Shown here: positions 17,253 through 25,935 of the stretch, piece after piece
How the letters are laid out: every line of letters begins with the position of its first letter
Numbering within the stretch: position 1 is the stretch's first letter
Assembly: GCF_011440275.1 (NCBI RefSeq)
Contig: NZ_JAAOIV010000003.1
Span: 1 to 64,000 of the forward strand
Direction: 5' to 3'
DNA length: 64,000 nt
Source: Metallococcus carri
Lineage (GTDB): Bacteria > Actinomycetota > Actinomycetes > Actinomycetales > Dermatophilaceae
Made by a program: the position numbers and the translations under genes
The notes under the pieces: model-generated
Told to the model about the DNA's origin: nothing
Seen by the model: the letters and a program-made list of their open reading frames with translations, nothing else
The model's database searches: none

Positions 17253-19106
17253 TCAACCGGTGTCGGGTTCGGTGGTGTCCCAGTAGGTTTCCAGCAGCCC
17301 GGGCCAGGTCATGTACACCCGTCCGGTGGGGCTGGTCCAGGTGCACCGCCCACCCGGGGTCATCGTCACCGACCACCCCGATTGCTTGGTGCGGTGATGC
17401 CGCCGACACAGGCATTGCAGGTTCCAGTCCGCCGTCGGACCGTCCGGCCAGGCGACCACATGGTCCAGGTCGGTAAACCTCGCCCCGCGCGTACACCCGG
17501 GGAACCGGCAGCGCTGATCGCGGCGTTTCACCCGTTCCCGCATCAACTCCGGCGGCCGGTAGGACTTACTGATCGCTTGATCGTCCAGGCGGTAATCCAC
17601 CGGGTCGAAATTTCGGTGGCTGGTGGTCACCTTCGACGCCGTGAAGGCCGGGTGCCCGATCAACTCGGCCAGATCACTCCCGGTGATCGGCCCCGCCGTC
17701 GGATGCTGCACCACCTCCTCCGGAGAGACACCACCAGGCGAAGCAACCTCGTCGACCTCGCCGACCTCGTCGACTTCAGCGGGTTCGTTGGCCGTAGTCG
17801 TGCCAGGTCGGTGGTCACCCTCAGTCGCGGCGCTTGCCGTTTCGCTGCTCGCGCTCGTCTCGGAGTCATCGCGTGTGGCGTTATCGGAACTCGCGGCACC
17901 CTCCTCAGCGTCAGTGTCGGACGCATTCGCGGTGAAGGTGTTGGACGCGGACTGGGGTTTGAGCACGTCCACGTGCACGACCAGGGTCACGTTATGCATC
18001 GCGAGTTCGAACAACGCCGCGGCCCGGTGCTCACCCAGCGTGTACGGGTCACCACCCGGGGTGCTCGCGAACTCCAGCCTCCGCGCGGCAGCACGCGCTT
18101 CGACCGCGTCCCTCAACGCCGCCGCCTGAGCGATCGGCATCGCCGCGGTCAGCAACGCCAACCCCGGCACCGAGTGCGCGTCCAACCAAACCCCGGTCTC
18201 CTGCGCCTGCGTCCGCTCCTTGGTGCGCCGCGCCGCCGGGGCCTCCAACCGTTGCACCAAGGCCCGCACCGACCGCCGGGCGATACTGCGCGGCCGATGC
18301 TGCACACCCCGTTTGAGGATCAACTCTTCGACCGTCTCACAGGTCGTCGAGCTGGCCTCCGACAGTTCCCGTCCCATCGTGGCTGCGGTCGCCCAATTCA
18401 CTGTCCCGGCACCGACCTGCTCCAACACTTTGGGTAGTCCGGCGGTCACCCACGCGGCCTCCTGCACCAGCGTGCACGCCTCATAGTCCCCCAACCCCAG
18501 TGCCGGACCGACCTCGTCGGCCGTATCGGAACACCAGTGCCCCGGGGCGTGCTCCACCGGCGGTTCCAGGAAGGATTCACGCCGCCGATCGGCCAGGTCA
18601 GCTCGATCGAACCGGGCGAACCGGCCCAACGCTCGCGCCCGCACCGCCAAGGACTGCTGAGCCACCGCGTGCGCCGCGGATACCGTCGCCAGGTACCGCT
18701 CCTTCAGCAGCCGGGCCCGTTCGGCTTGCCCGGCCTGCTCCGGGGTGATCCACCCATCGGTCACCTGCCAGGTGTCGCTGATCGGGCCGATCACCTCAGG
18801 CACCCCCGCGCCCGGGTCCGCGGACACCTCAGTGTCGGCGAAGAACCGATCCACCACACCGGGCTCGAACGGGTTGTCCGCTGCTAGCCGGTCGAACACG
18901 TTGCGGGTGAGCACGCTGATCGCGGCCAACTGCACCTCGATCGGGTGCAACCCGTGCAACGCGGCGATATCAGGGTCGGTCGCTACCTCCATCGCCGCCG
19001 GTAACCCGTCTTCGAAGATCACCGACTCGATCAACTCGCGCGCGCTGACAGCCTTCTCGGCAGCGGCCTCGGCACTGCTCGGCTGGGCGGGTGCGGTGAT
19101 CGGCAT
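17253..19106 (-). CDS. DUF222 domain HNH endonuclease
   Basis: A 617-residue protein with an N-terminal helical DUF222 region (about 15-370). An insert of about 70 residues rich in Asp, Glu, Ser and Thr follows (about 400-470), then a C-terminal HNH nuclease: RCRFPGCTRGARFTDLDHVV and CLCRRHHRTKQSGW, containing the zinc-binding cysteines and the DH/H catalytic pattern. Such genes occur in many copies in Actinobacteria, and their biological role is unresolved. ATG 19106 is chosen and lies within a CGGCATAC octamer. The open frame runs on to 19385 but the extra part is not family-like. Confidence 0.85.
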   Translation of the reverse strand: MPITAPAQPSSAEAAAEKAVSARELIESVIFEDGLPAAMEVATDPDIAALHGLHPIEVQLAAISVLTRNVFDRLAADNPFEPGVVDRFFADTEVSADPGAGVPEVIGPISDTWQVTDGWITPEQAGQAERARLLKERYLATVSAAHAVAQQSLAVRARALGRFARFDRADLADRRRESFLEPPVEHAPGHWCSDTADEVGPALGLGDYEACTLVQEAAWVTAGLPKVLEQVGAGTVNWATAATMGRELSEASSTTCETVEELILKRGVQHRPRSIARRSVRALVQRLEAPAARRTKERTQAQETGVWLDAHSVPGLALLTAAMPIAQAAALRDAVEARAAARRLEFASTPGGDPYTLGEHRAAALFELAMHNVTLVVHVDVLKPQSASNTFTANASDTDAEEGAASSDNATRDDSETSASSETASAATEGDHRPGTTTANEPAEVDEVGEVDEVASPGGVSPEEVVQHPTAGPITGSDLAELIGHPAFTASKVTTSHRNFDPVDYRLDDQAISKSYRPPELMRERVKRRDQRCRFPGCTRGARFTDLDHVVAWPDGPTADWNLQCLCRRHHRTKQSGWSVTMTPGGRCTWTSPTGRVYMTWPGLLETYWDTTEPDTG

Positions 19107-19354
19107 ACCCCGAAGTTTACCCGAACAGGTGTGCGGATAGAAGACCATGTGGAGAGTTTTTTCGTTGCGGCACAACGGTTTTCGACCGACCTGGCACGGG
19201 CGTAACGGGTGTGGGCAAGTATGCCAGCCACCACCGACAACACCCCGGTCCACCGATGGTTTCGACGCGCTCGCTCGTTCCTCGCTCGCTTGCTCAACCA
19301 ACGGGGGAAGCGTGCTCAACAACGAGGGAAGCCGGCGATCAACTGACGAACGTC
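19107..19354. other. Intergenic stretch upstream of the HNH gene
   Basis: No gene is supported between the HNH start (19106) and the terminator hairpin after the ABC permease gene. The stretch holds an octamer-like GTATGCCA at 19219, the extragenic repeat at 19258-19299, and relatively AT-rich sequence close to 19110-19180 (including gagagttttttcgttg) that may carry the HNH promoter. Short open frames here lack family-like sequence. Confidence 0.5.
19258..19299. repeat. Extragenic GC-rich repeat of the GGTTtcGACgCGCTCGCTC...TCAACC type
   Basis: This 42-base stretch starts GGTTTCGACGCGCTCGCTC and ends GCTCGCTTGCTCAACC, with GCTCGCTC/CTCGCTCGCTT repeats in between. Its ends are an imperfect inverted repeat (GGTTtcG versus TTGcTCAACC read on the other strand). 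From memory it resembles short extragenic repeats scattered through many actinobacterial genomes. A partial echo, GTGCTCAAC, follows at 19312-19320. It fills the space upstream of the DUF222-HNH gene. Confidence 0.5.
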
Positions 19355-19395
19355 GGCGGCGTGCGCGAGGCCCCCCGACCCCCACGCACGCCGCC
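19355..19395 (-). terminator. Hairpin downstream of ABC-2 permease gene
   Basis: A perfect 11-base inverted repeat, GGCGGCGTGCG (19355-19365) and CGCACGCCGCC (19385-19395), has a 19-base loop. It starts 23 bases past the permease stop at 19419, in the direction of transcription. There is no U-run, so it is an L-shaped or factor-assisted terminator candidate at best. Confidence 0.5.
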
Positions 19396-19418
19396 GCTGG
19401 CGACTGCCCACCGTCGCC

Positions 19419-20237
19419 CTAGGCGGACTTGACCTCCGCTCGGGTCATCCGCCACATCCCGACCGCGAGCGGCAGGACCGCCCAGACGAGCGTCGAGACG
19501 AGGAAGTGAGCCCACTGCTCACCGCTCATGGACCCGTCGAACACGGGCGCCAGTGTCTTGTTGGTGTCCAGCCACTCACCCGCGGTCTTCATGAACGAGA
19601 TCGAGGAGACGATCGACCACAACGTCGGCAGGAAGAAGTAGGCGACGATCGCGCCAGGGGTGTTGCGCAGCAACATCCCGAAACCGACACCCATGGCGAT
19701 CCCGACCGCCTGCGCGAGGAACATCCCGAAGAACGCTCCTGCGGACAGCGCCCACGACGGGTTCGACCCGCGCACCAGTGCGCCGAGCCCGGTCCCGACC
19801 GCGGCGAACGCCACCCCGACGATGATCGCGGCGAACCCCACCAGCAACGCTGCAAGGAACTTGGCGAGGCCGACGCGCAACCGCCGCGGCTCGAGAGTGA
19901 AGGTCACCAGACCGGTCCGCTGGGACCATTCACTGGTCACCGTGAGGATGCCGAGGATCGGCAACAGCACCGCCTGCGGACCGACCGTCCCGGCGATGAA
20001 ATCACCAAACCCCTTGCCCTCGTTGGGTTTTCCGGTGAACAGGAGTATGCCGATCACCACCAGGGTGAGCGCACCGATGGTGATCAGCAGCCACCGACCG
20101 GCGCGCGTGTCGACCAGCTTGCGCAGTTCGACCTTGAGCAGGCGCAGGAACGGAATCGGGGTGGTCGCTGCTTCGGCCAGGCGGCTCGGCAACCTCGTGC
20201 CGGCGTGCGGCGTTGCCGCGCTTGCGATGGTGCTCAT
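19419..20237 (-). CDS. ABC-2 type transporter permease
   Basis: A 272-residue membrane protein with six predicted helices, e.g. WLLITIGALTLVVIGILLF and the region FLAALLVGFAAIIVGVAFAA. The N terminus is cytoplasmic (FLRLLKVELRKLVDTRAGRW), typical of ABC-2 permeases of antibiotic or lantibiotic exporters. Its ATG overlaps the stop of the ATPase gene (ATGA), so the subunits are made together. A divergent histidine kinase/response regulator pair nearby suggests stress-responsive control. The substrate is unknown. Confidence 0.88.
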   Translation of the reverse strand: MSTIASAATPHAGTRLPSRLAEAATTPIPFLRLLKVELRKLVDTRAGRWLLITIGALTLVVIGILLFTGKPNEGKGFGDFIAGTVGPQAVLLPILGILTVTSEWSQRTGLVTFTLEPRRLRVGLAKFLAALLVGFAAIIVGVAFAAVGTGLGALVRGSNPSWALSAGAFFGMFLAQAVGIAMGVGFGMLLRNTPGAIVAYFFLPTLWSIVSSISFMKTAGEWLDTNKTLAPVFDGSMSGEQWAHFLVSTLVWAVLPLAVGMWRMTRAEVKSA

Positions 20238-21130
20238 GCTGCTGCTCCTTCTCGTGCGTCCGCGGCGGTGAGCTGCAAGAACATCTCCTCCAGCCCGGTC
20301 GAGCTCGTGGAACCGAGCTCGGTGAGGACGATCTGGTGCTCGAGCGCAATCCGTCCGACGCGCTCCGGCGTCACCTGCACGCTCAGCGAACCGAACCCCT
20401 GTGTGACGTCAATCCCGTTGTCCTGCAAAGCTTTTGCCAGCCGTGCATTGTCAGTGCTCCTCACCGTCGTGCCCGCCGCGGCGAGCAGGTCGTCCTTGGC
20501 GCCTTCGGCCACGATCCGGCCCCGGCCGATGACGACCAGGTCGTCGGCGATGACCTGAATCTCGTGCAGCAGGTGCGACGACAGCAGCACCGTGCCGCCC
20601 TGGTCGGCGAACCCGCGCAGCAGACTGCGCATCCATCGGATGCCGGCCGGGTCGAGCCCGTTCGCCGGCTCGTCGAGCACGAGCACCTGCGGATCCCCCA
20701 GGAGCGCATGCGCGATCCCCAGCCGCTGGCGCATGCCGAGCGAGTAGTCGCGCAGCCGCCGCTTGGCCTCAACTTGCGTGAGGCCGACAACCTCGAGCAG
20801 CTCGTCGACCCGAGTCCTCGGCAAACCAAGGGTCAGCGCCCCGAGGGTGAGGATCTCCCGTCCCGTGCGACCAGCGTGCTGGGCCTGGGCGTCGAGCAGG
20901 ACACCCACGTGTCGCCCGGGGTTCGGCAGATCGGCATACGACCGTCCGAGGATCGTCGCGGTCCCGCTGGTGGGCGGGGTGAGCCCGCACATCATCCGCA
21001 TGCAGGTGGACTTGCCCGCGCCATTCGGACCGAGGAATCCGGTCACCCGGCCGGGCTTGGCATCGAAGGTGACGGCGTCCACGGCCGCGTGCTGGCCGTA
21101 TCGCTTGGTCAACTGGTTCACGGTGATCAT
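20234..21130 (-). CDS. ABC transporter ATP-binding protein
   Basis: A 298-residue ATPase. Walker A is GPNGAGKSTC (about residue 39), the signature is YSLGMRQRLGIAHAL, Walker B is VLVLDEPANGLDP and the switch His is in LLSSHLLHEI. A C-terminal extension of about 80 residues is typical of ABC-2 exporter ATPases. It is the first gene of a two-gene operon with the permease. It lies divergent from a two-component system, with a 130-base shared control region. Confidence 0.93.
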   Translation of the reverse strand: MITVNQLTKRYGQHAAVDAVTFDAKPGRVTGFLGPNGAGKSTCMRMMCGLTPPTSGTATILGRSYADLPNPGRHVGVLLDAQAQHAGRTGREILTLGALTLGLPRTRVDELLEVVGLTQVEAKRRLRDYSLGMRQRLGIAHALLGDPQVLVLDEPANGLDPAGIRWMRSLLRGFADQGGTVLLSSHLLHEIQVIADDLVVIGRGRIVAEGAKDDLLAAAGTTVRSTDNARLAKALQDNGIDVTQGFGSLSVQVTPERVGRIALEHQIVLTELGSTSSTGLEEMFLQLTAADAREGAAA

Positions 21131-21260
21131 GGGTCAACCCTCGCGTTCGCCGCCGGTCGCGCACATCGGGCGCAGGTATGCCGTTCGCAGACTTTGGTAG
21201 GGGGTCGGCACCGACCAGAGACGGATGCCCCTTGACGGGCGGTCGATCTAGGCTGCTGCG

Positions 21261-22451
21261 GTGTCCGATGTCCTCCTGCCCTCGCCGCCGCGTTGGCGAC
21301 GCGCTTGGGGCGAGGTATGGCGGGTGCTCGCCGCGGCGTTCTTCGGCCTCAGCATCTACGCGATCATGGGCGGCCAGCCCCCACGCGGCTATGAGGATGG
21401 CCACCCCTGGATCTTCGTCGACCTGCTCATCGGCTTGGTCTGCCTCGGCCTCATGTTGCTGCGCCGTCGATTCCCACTCCTCATCACACTGATCACGTTG
21501 GCGCTCACCGCATTTGCCGTCACGGCCACCGGAGCCGCGATGGTCTGCCTGATCTCCCTCGCGACCCATCGCCGCGCGCGGCAGATCATCCTGGCCGCCG
21601 TCGTCTCGGTCGCGGCGGGCCTGCTGTTCGACCGGGTTCACCCGACACCGGGAGACGACACCGCCCAGTTCATCGCGAATGTCGTCATCGGAGTGCTGGC
21701 CACCGGTCTGGCCATCGCCCTGGGAGTGGCGATCGGGTCCCGCCGCGAGCTACTGGCAAGCCTGCGCGAGCGAGTGCGCATCGCCGAATCCGAGCAGCAC
21801 GCCCGCGCGGTGCAGGCCCGGATCGGCGAACGCGCGCGCATCGCCCGCGAGATGCACGACGTGTTGGCCCATCGAATCTCGTTGGTAGCCATGCATTCCG
21901 GCGCTCTCGCCTATCGCACCGACCTGCCGCCCGCGGAGGTTCGGGCGACCTCCGAGCTCATCCGAGACAACGCCCAGTTGGCCCTGGCCGAATTGCGCGA
22001 GGTGCTCGGTGTCTTGCGTGACACGGAGCTGCACGGCATCGAGCCGCCGCAACCCTCCATCGCCGACTTGTCCGCCCTGGTCGCCGACACGCCGGCCTCC
22101 GACGGGCCGGCTTCGCTGGCCATGGACGAGGACCTCACAGGTCTGTCGGACTCGTTGTCGCGCAACGCTTTTCGTGTTGTTCAAGAGGCGCTCACCAACC
22201 GTCGCAAGCACGCACCCGGGCAGCCCATCGAGATCGTCGTTGAACGTGACGACCACGCCGTGACCATCCGCTGCACCAATCCAATGCTGCCCGGCCACCG
22301 CTCCGAGGTGCCAGGCGCGGGGCTCGGGCTCATCGGTCTGAGCGAGCGGCTCGCACTCGCCGGTGGCACGCTGGAGCACGAGACCGATCGGGGTGGCCGG
22401 TTCTCGTTGCGAGCCGTGCTGCCCACCGAGCCGAAGGAACCCGCCGGATGA
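21261..22451 (+). CDS. Two-component sensor histidine kinase (NarL-partner type)
   Basis: A 396-residue kinase. Four or five N-terminal membrane helices (about 30-160), then a HisKA_3 dimerisation helix with the phosphorylated His in RIAREMHDVLAHRISLVAMH (about residue 200), then a HATPase domain ending with GAGLGLIGLSERLALAGG. The N-box reads VVQEALTNRRKHAPG, where Val is more usual after TN. The start is GTG 21261. TAGGCT at 21249-21254 could be a -10 giving a leaderless message. The response regulator follows with an ATGA overlap. Confidence 0.92.
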   Translation: MSDVLLPSPPRWRRAWGEVWRVLAAAFFGLSIYAIMGGQPPRGYEDGHPWIFVDLLIGLVCLGLMLLRRRFPLLITLITLALTAFAVTATGAAMVCLISLATHRRARQIILAAVVSVAAGLLFDRVHPTPGDDTAQFIANVVIGVLATGLAIALGVAIGSRRELLASLRERVRIAESEQHARAVQARIGERARIAREMHDVLAHRISLVAMHSGALAYRTDLPPAEVRATSELIRDNAQLALAELREVLGVLRDTELHGIEPPQPSIADLSALVADTPASDGPASLAMDEDLTGLSDSLSRNAFRVVQEALTNRRKHAPGQPIEIVVERDDHAVTIRCTNPMLPGHRSEVPGAGLGLIGLSERLALAGGTLEHETDRGGRFSLRAVLPTEPKEPAG

Positions 22452-23092
22452 CCCGCGTGCTGCTTGTCGACGACGACGCGCTGGTGCGCGCCGGCCTGCG
22501 GATGATCCTCGGCGGCGCGAGCGATCTCGAGGTCGTCGGCGAGGCGACCGACGGCGAGGCTGCGGTCGCTGCCGTTGCGCAGCACCGGCCGGATGTTGTC
22601 CTGATGGATATCCGTATGCCGGTCCTGGACGGCATCGAGGCGACCCGCCGGATCACGGCCGGTGAACATCCGCCGCATGTCATCGTGCTGACGACCTTCG
22701 ACGCGGATGACCTTGTCGTGCAAGCACTTCGGGCCGGCGCCAGCGGTTTCCTGCTGAAGGACTCACGGCCCGAGCGGCTGGTCGGAGCTGTGCACGCCGT
22801 CTGCGCCGGCGAGCCGATCCTGTCCCCCTCGGTGACCCGGCAATTGGTCGAGCGGGTCACCGCGCAGGCTCCCACGGGCGTCGCCGCCCACCGGGTGGCC
22901 GCAGCCGAGCTGACCGACCGTGAGACCGAGGTGGCCGAGCTGATCGGCCAGGGCCTGTCCAACGCCGATATCGCCGGCCAGCTCTTCATGAGCGTGCCGA
23001 CCGTCAAGGCCCATGTCTCGCGGGTGCTCACCAAGCTCGGCGTCGAAAACCGCGTCCAGGCGGCCCTGCTCATCCATGAGGCCCGGTCGTAG
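22448..23092 (+). CDS. Response regulator, LuxR/NarL type
   Basis: A 214-residue regulator. The receiver domain has the acidic pair DDD, the phospho-acceptor Asp in VVLMDIRMPVLDG, and the conserved Thr and Lys in LTTFD and FLLKDSRP. The LuxR-type helix-turn-helix at the C terminus reads LTDRETEVAELIGQGLSNAD. Its ATG overlaps the kinase stop (ATGA). It probably controls the divergent ABC exporter, an arrangement common in envelope-stress and antibiotic-export systems. Confidence 0.94.
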   Translation: MTRVLLVDDDALVRAGLRMILGGASDLEVVGEATDGEAAVAAVAQHRPDVVLMDIRMPVLDGIEATRRITAGEHPPHVIVLTTFDADDLVVQALRAGASGFLLKDSRPERLVGAVHAVCAGEPILSPSVTRQLVERVTAQAPTGVAAHRVAAAELTDRETEVAELIGQGLSNADIAGQLFMSVPTVKAHVSRVLTKLGVENRVQAALLIHEARS

Positions 23093-23103
23093 GCGGGCTG
23101 AAC

Positions 23104-25935
23104 TCAGCCGCGCTCCGGATCGAGCAACTGCGCCAGATGTATGCCGGGTCGGTCGCGCAAGTCCCGTGCCTGGGTCCGGCAGGAGAATCCATCGGCCAGC
23201 AATACGGCATCCGGCGCCGCGTCGAGCGCTGGAAGCAGTTGTCGTTCAGCGATTTTGACCGACACTTCGTAATGCCCGACCTCGACGCCGAAGTTGCCGG
23301 CCAGCCCGCAACAACCGCCGAGACGCTGCACCTGGGCACCGGCTGCCTGCAAGAGCGCAGCATCTGGTGACCACGACATCACCGCGTGGTGGTGACAGTG
23401 TGGCTGGGCGATGACCGACACTCCGGACAGGTCGGGCGGGGTCCACCCGGGCAGCTCCCACAGGAACTCCGCCAGCGTCTGCACCGCACCCGCGACCCGC
23501 TCAGCTCGTTCGTCACCCACGAGTTCGCGCGCGTCGCTGCGATAAACGGCGGTGCACGATGGTTCGAGTCCGACGATCGGAATCCCTTGTGCCACAGCGA
23601 CATCCAGGTCGCCGATGGTCTCGCTCAGGATCTTGCGGGCGGCGTCCAGTTGGCCGGTCGAGATCCAGGTCAGCCCGCAGCAACCGTCACGCGACGGGAT
23701 CACCGGCTCGACACCGGCGGCTCGCAGCACGCGCACGGCCGAGATGCCGACCTCGGGCGAGAAGTGATCGGTGAAGGTGTCGATCATCAGCGCGACGCGA
23801 TCGGGCGCTCCGGCGCTCTCCTCCACCGTGCGCACGCCGTTGTCCGCCGCCCACGAGCGGAAGCTGCGCGGCGCCAGATCGGGCAACGACCGCCGCGCGT
23901 CCACCCCGGCCAGCCGCTTGAACATGCCGACACCGTCGCCGATGCCCAGCGCCCGCCGAGCGAGCCGAGGAGCCTTGCCGCCCAAGCGAATCCACTTCGG
24001 CAACTGCCCCAGCGAATAGTGCGCCACCGGCCGCACCCGCCCCTTGTAGGTCTGGTGCAGCACCTCCGACTTGTACGACGCCATGTCGATGCCGGTCGGG
24101 CAGTCGGACAGACAGCCCTTGCACGACAGGCACAGGTCGAGCGCGTCGTGCACCTCCGGCGCGTCCCAGCCGCGCACCAGGGAGCCGTTGAGCATCTCCT
24201 GCAACACCCGGGCGCGGCCTCGCGTGGAATCCTTCTCCTCCCCGGTCGCGAGGTAGGACGGACACATCACCCCGGGTGCCGGATTGTCGGCCCGGCATTT
24301 GCCCACCCCAGTGCAGCGATGCACCGCCTGGGTGAAATCACCGTCGTCGTGGATGTATTTGAGCGCCAAGCCTGTTCGCACCTGGCGGGCTTCCGGCACG
24401 CGCAGGTTTTCGGTCGGCGCGTCCGGCCGCACGAGCACGCCGGGGTTGAGCAGATCGGCGGGATCGAAGATGCCCTTCACCCGCTCGAAGAGGCCGATTG
24501 CCTCGGGTGAATACATCGCCGGCAGCAGACCCGAGCGTGCCCGGCCGTCGCCGTGCTCGCCCGACATCGAGCCGCCGTAGGACGCGGCGAGCGTCGCCGC
24601 CGCGGAGAGGAACTCACCGAACCGGGCGGTGCCACCCGGCGCGGCCAGGGGGAAGTCGATGCGGATGTGCAGGCAGCCGTCGCCGAAATGGCCGTAGGGC
24701 AGACCGGACAGGTCGTGCGTCGCGAGCAGCGCGTCGAACTCCCGCAGATAGCCGCCCAGCCGTTCCGGCGGCACGGCGGCGTCCTCCCATCCCGCGTGCG
24801 CCGGCCGGTCGCGCGGGCTGCGTCCGGCCAGGCCGGCGCCGTCCTCGCGGACGCGCCACAACGCTTGTGCCGCAACGGGATCCTCGACGATCCGGCCGTC
24901 GAGCGCATCCGCGCCCGCGACGACCTGACGTGCCCGCGCGGTCACCTCACCCGGGTCGTCGCCAGCGATCTCCACGAAGAGCCAGCCGGCGCCTCGCGGC
25001 AGGTCCGGCACCGCGCCCGGCCCGCGCCGGGCACGCACCACGTCGACGATCCGCTTGTCCATGCCTTCGACCGCCACCGGGCCGAAGGGCAGCAGCGCCG
25101 GCGCGGCATCGCCCGCGGCGGCGATATCGGCATACCCGAGGACCACGAGCAGTCGGTGCGCGGGCTCGCGGACCAGCCGGACGGTCGCCTCTGTCGCGAT
25201 CGCCAGCGTCGCCTCGCTGCCCACGAGGAAGCGCGTGACGTCGAATCCGTGCTCCGGCAACAACCGCTGCATCGCGTAGCCGGACACCTGCCGCCCGAAC
25301 CGGCCGAACTCGGTGCGGATCGTCGCCAGGTGCTCGGACACCAACGCGTCGAGGGTGGCCCAGCCGGGATTCGCGACTAGTTCGGCGCGCGGCTGACCGT
25401 GCCGGGTGCTCAACACCTGGCCGCCCGCGGTCACCACCTCCAGGCCGAGCACATTGTCCGAGGTCTTGCCGTAACCCAGCGCCCGTGATCCGCAGGCGTC
25501 ATTGCCGATCATGCCGCCGATCGTGCAGCGGCTGTGGCTCGATGGGTCCGGCCCGAAGCGCCAGCCGGCTGGCAGGGCCACCCGCTGCAGCGCTGCGTGC
25601 ACGATGCCCGGCTGCACCCGCGCCCACCCCTCGGCGGCATCCAGCTCGAGCACGGCGTTCATATGCCGGCTGAAATCCAGCACGACCCCGGTGCTCACCG
25701 CATTGCCGGCGCAGGAGGTGCCCGCGCCCCGCGCGGTGACCGGCACGCCCAGCGAGCGGCATACGGACAGGGCGGCGAGCACTTCGTCGCGGTCGTGCGG
25801 TCGCACGACCGCCTGCGGCACCAGCCGATAGAGCGAGGCGTCCGAGGAGAAGGCAGCACGAGATGTGTTGTCGCTCAACACATCTCGCACACCGGCCGCG
25901 GTCAGCGCGGCGAGCAACTCAGCGGGCGAGCTCAC
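23104..25935 (-). CDS. FAD-linked oxidase with C-terminal Fe-S domain (D-2-hydroxyacid dehydrogenase, YdiJ-like)
   Basis: A 943-residue two-part enzyme. The first half (about 1-540) is a PCMH-type FAD oxidase with PHDRDEVLAALSVCRSLGVP, ARGAGTSCAGNA and SSHSRCTIGGMIGNDACGSR. The second half has a 4Fe-4S ferredoxin motif (CLSCKGCLSDCPTGID, with CTGVGKCRADN before it) and two CCG-type domains (SRDGCCGLTW, LGGCCGLAGNFG). Such enzymes oxidise D-lactate, D-2-hydroxyglutarate or similar. The substrate is not predictable here. GTG 25935 overlaps the VanW stop (GTGA). Confidence 0.88.
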   Translation of the reverse strand: MSSPAELLAALTAAGVRDVLSDNTSRAAFSSDASLYRLVPQAVVRPHDRDEVLAALSVCRSLGVPVTARGAGTSCAGNAVSTGVVLDFSRHMNAVLELDAAEGWARVQPGIVHAALQRVALPAGWRFGPDPSSHSRCTIGGMIGNDACGSRALGYGKTSDNVLGLEVVTAGGQVLSTRHGQPRAELVANPGWATLDALVSEHLATIRTEFGRFGRQVSGYAMQRLLPEHGFDVTRFLVGSEATLAIATEATVRLVREPAHRLLVVLGYADIAAAGDAAPALLPFGPVAVEGMDKRIVDVVRARRGPGAVPDLPRGAGWLFVEIAGDDPGEVTARARQVVAGADALDGRIVEDPVAAQALWRVREDGAGLAGRSPRDRPAHAGWEDAAVPPERLGGYLREFDALLATHDLSGLPYGHFGDGCLHIRIDFPLAAPGGTARFGEFLSAAATLAASYGGSMSGEHGDGRARSGLLPAMYSPEAIGLFERVKGIFDPADLLNPGVLVRPDAPTENLRVPEARQVRTGLALKYIHDDGDFTQAVHRCTGVGKCRADNPAPGVMCPSYLATGEEKDSTRGRARVLQEMLNGSLVRGWDAPEVHDALDLCLSCKGCLSDCPTGIDMASYKSEVLHQTYKGRVRPVAHYSLGQLPKWIRLGGKAPRLARRALGIGDGVGMFKRLAGVDARRSLPDLAPRSFRSWAADNGVRTVEESAGAPDRVALMIDTFTDHFSPEVGISAVRVLRAAGVEPVIPSRDGCCGLTWISTGQLDAARKILSETIGDLDVAVAQGIPIVGLEPSCTAVYRSDARELVGDERAERVAGAVQTLAEFLWELPGWTPPDLSGVSVIAQPHCHHHAVMSWSPDAALLQAAGAQVQRLGGCCGLAGNFGVEVGHYEVSVKIAERQLLPALDAAPDAVLLADGFSCRTQARDLRDRPGIHLAQLLDPERG

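Noticed and set aside
21232-21254. TTGACG and TAGGCT as a standard -35/-10 promoter for the histidine kinase
   Set aside because: The spacing is only 11 bases. The -10 may still be real, but this -35 cannot serve it.
23093-23113. Small inverted repeat between the response regulator and FAD oxidoreductase genes as a terminator
   Set aside because: The stem is six pairs with a two-base loop, too tight to fold well, and there is no U-run.
23560-23574. GGTTCGAGTCC, resembling a tRNA T-loop
   Set aside because: The flanking bases do not form a T-stem and the sequence is inside the coding region of the FAD/Fe-S enzyme. No other tRNA arm is present.
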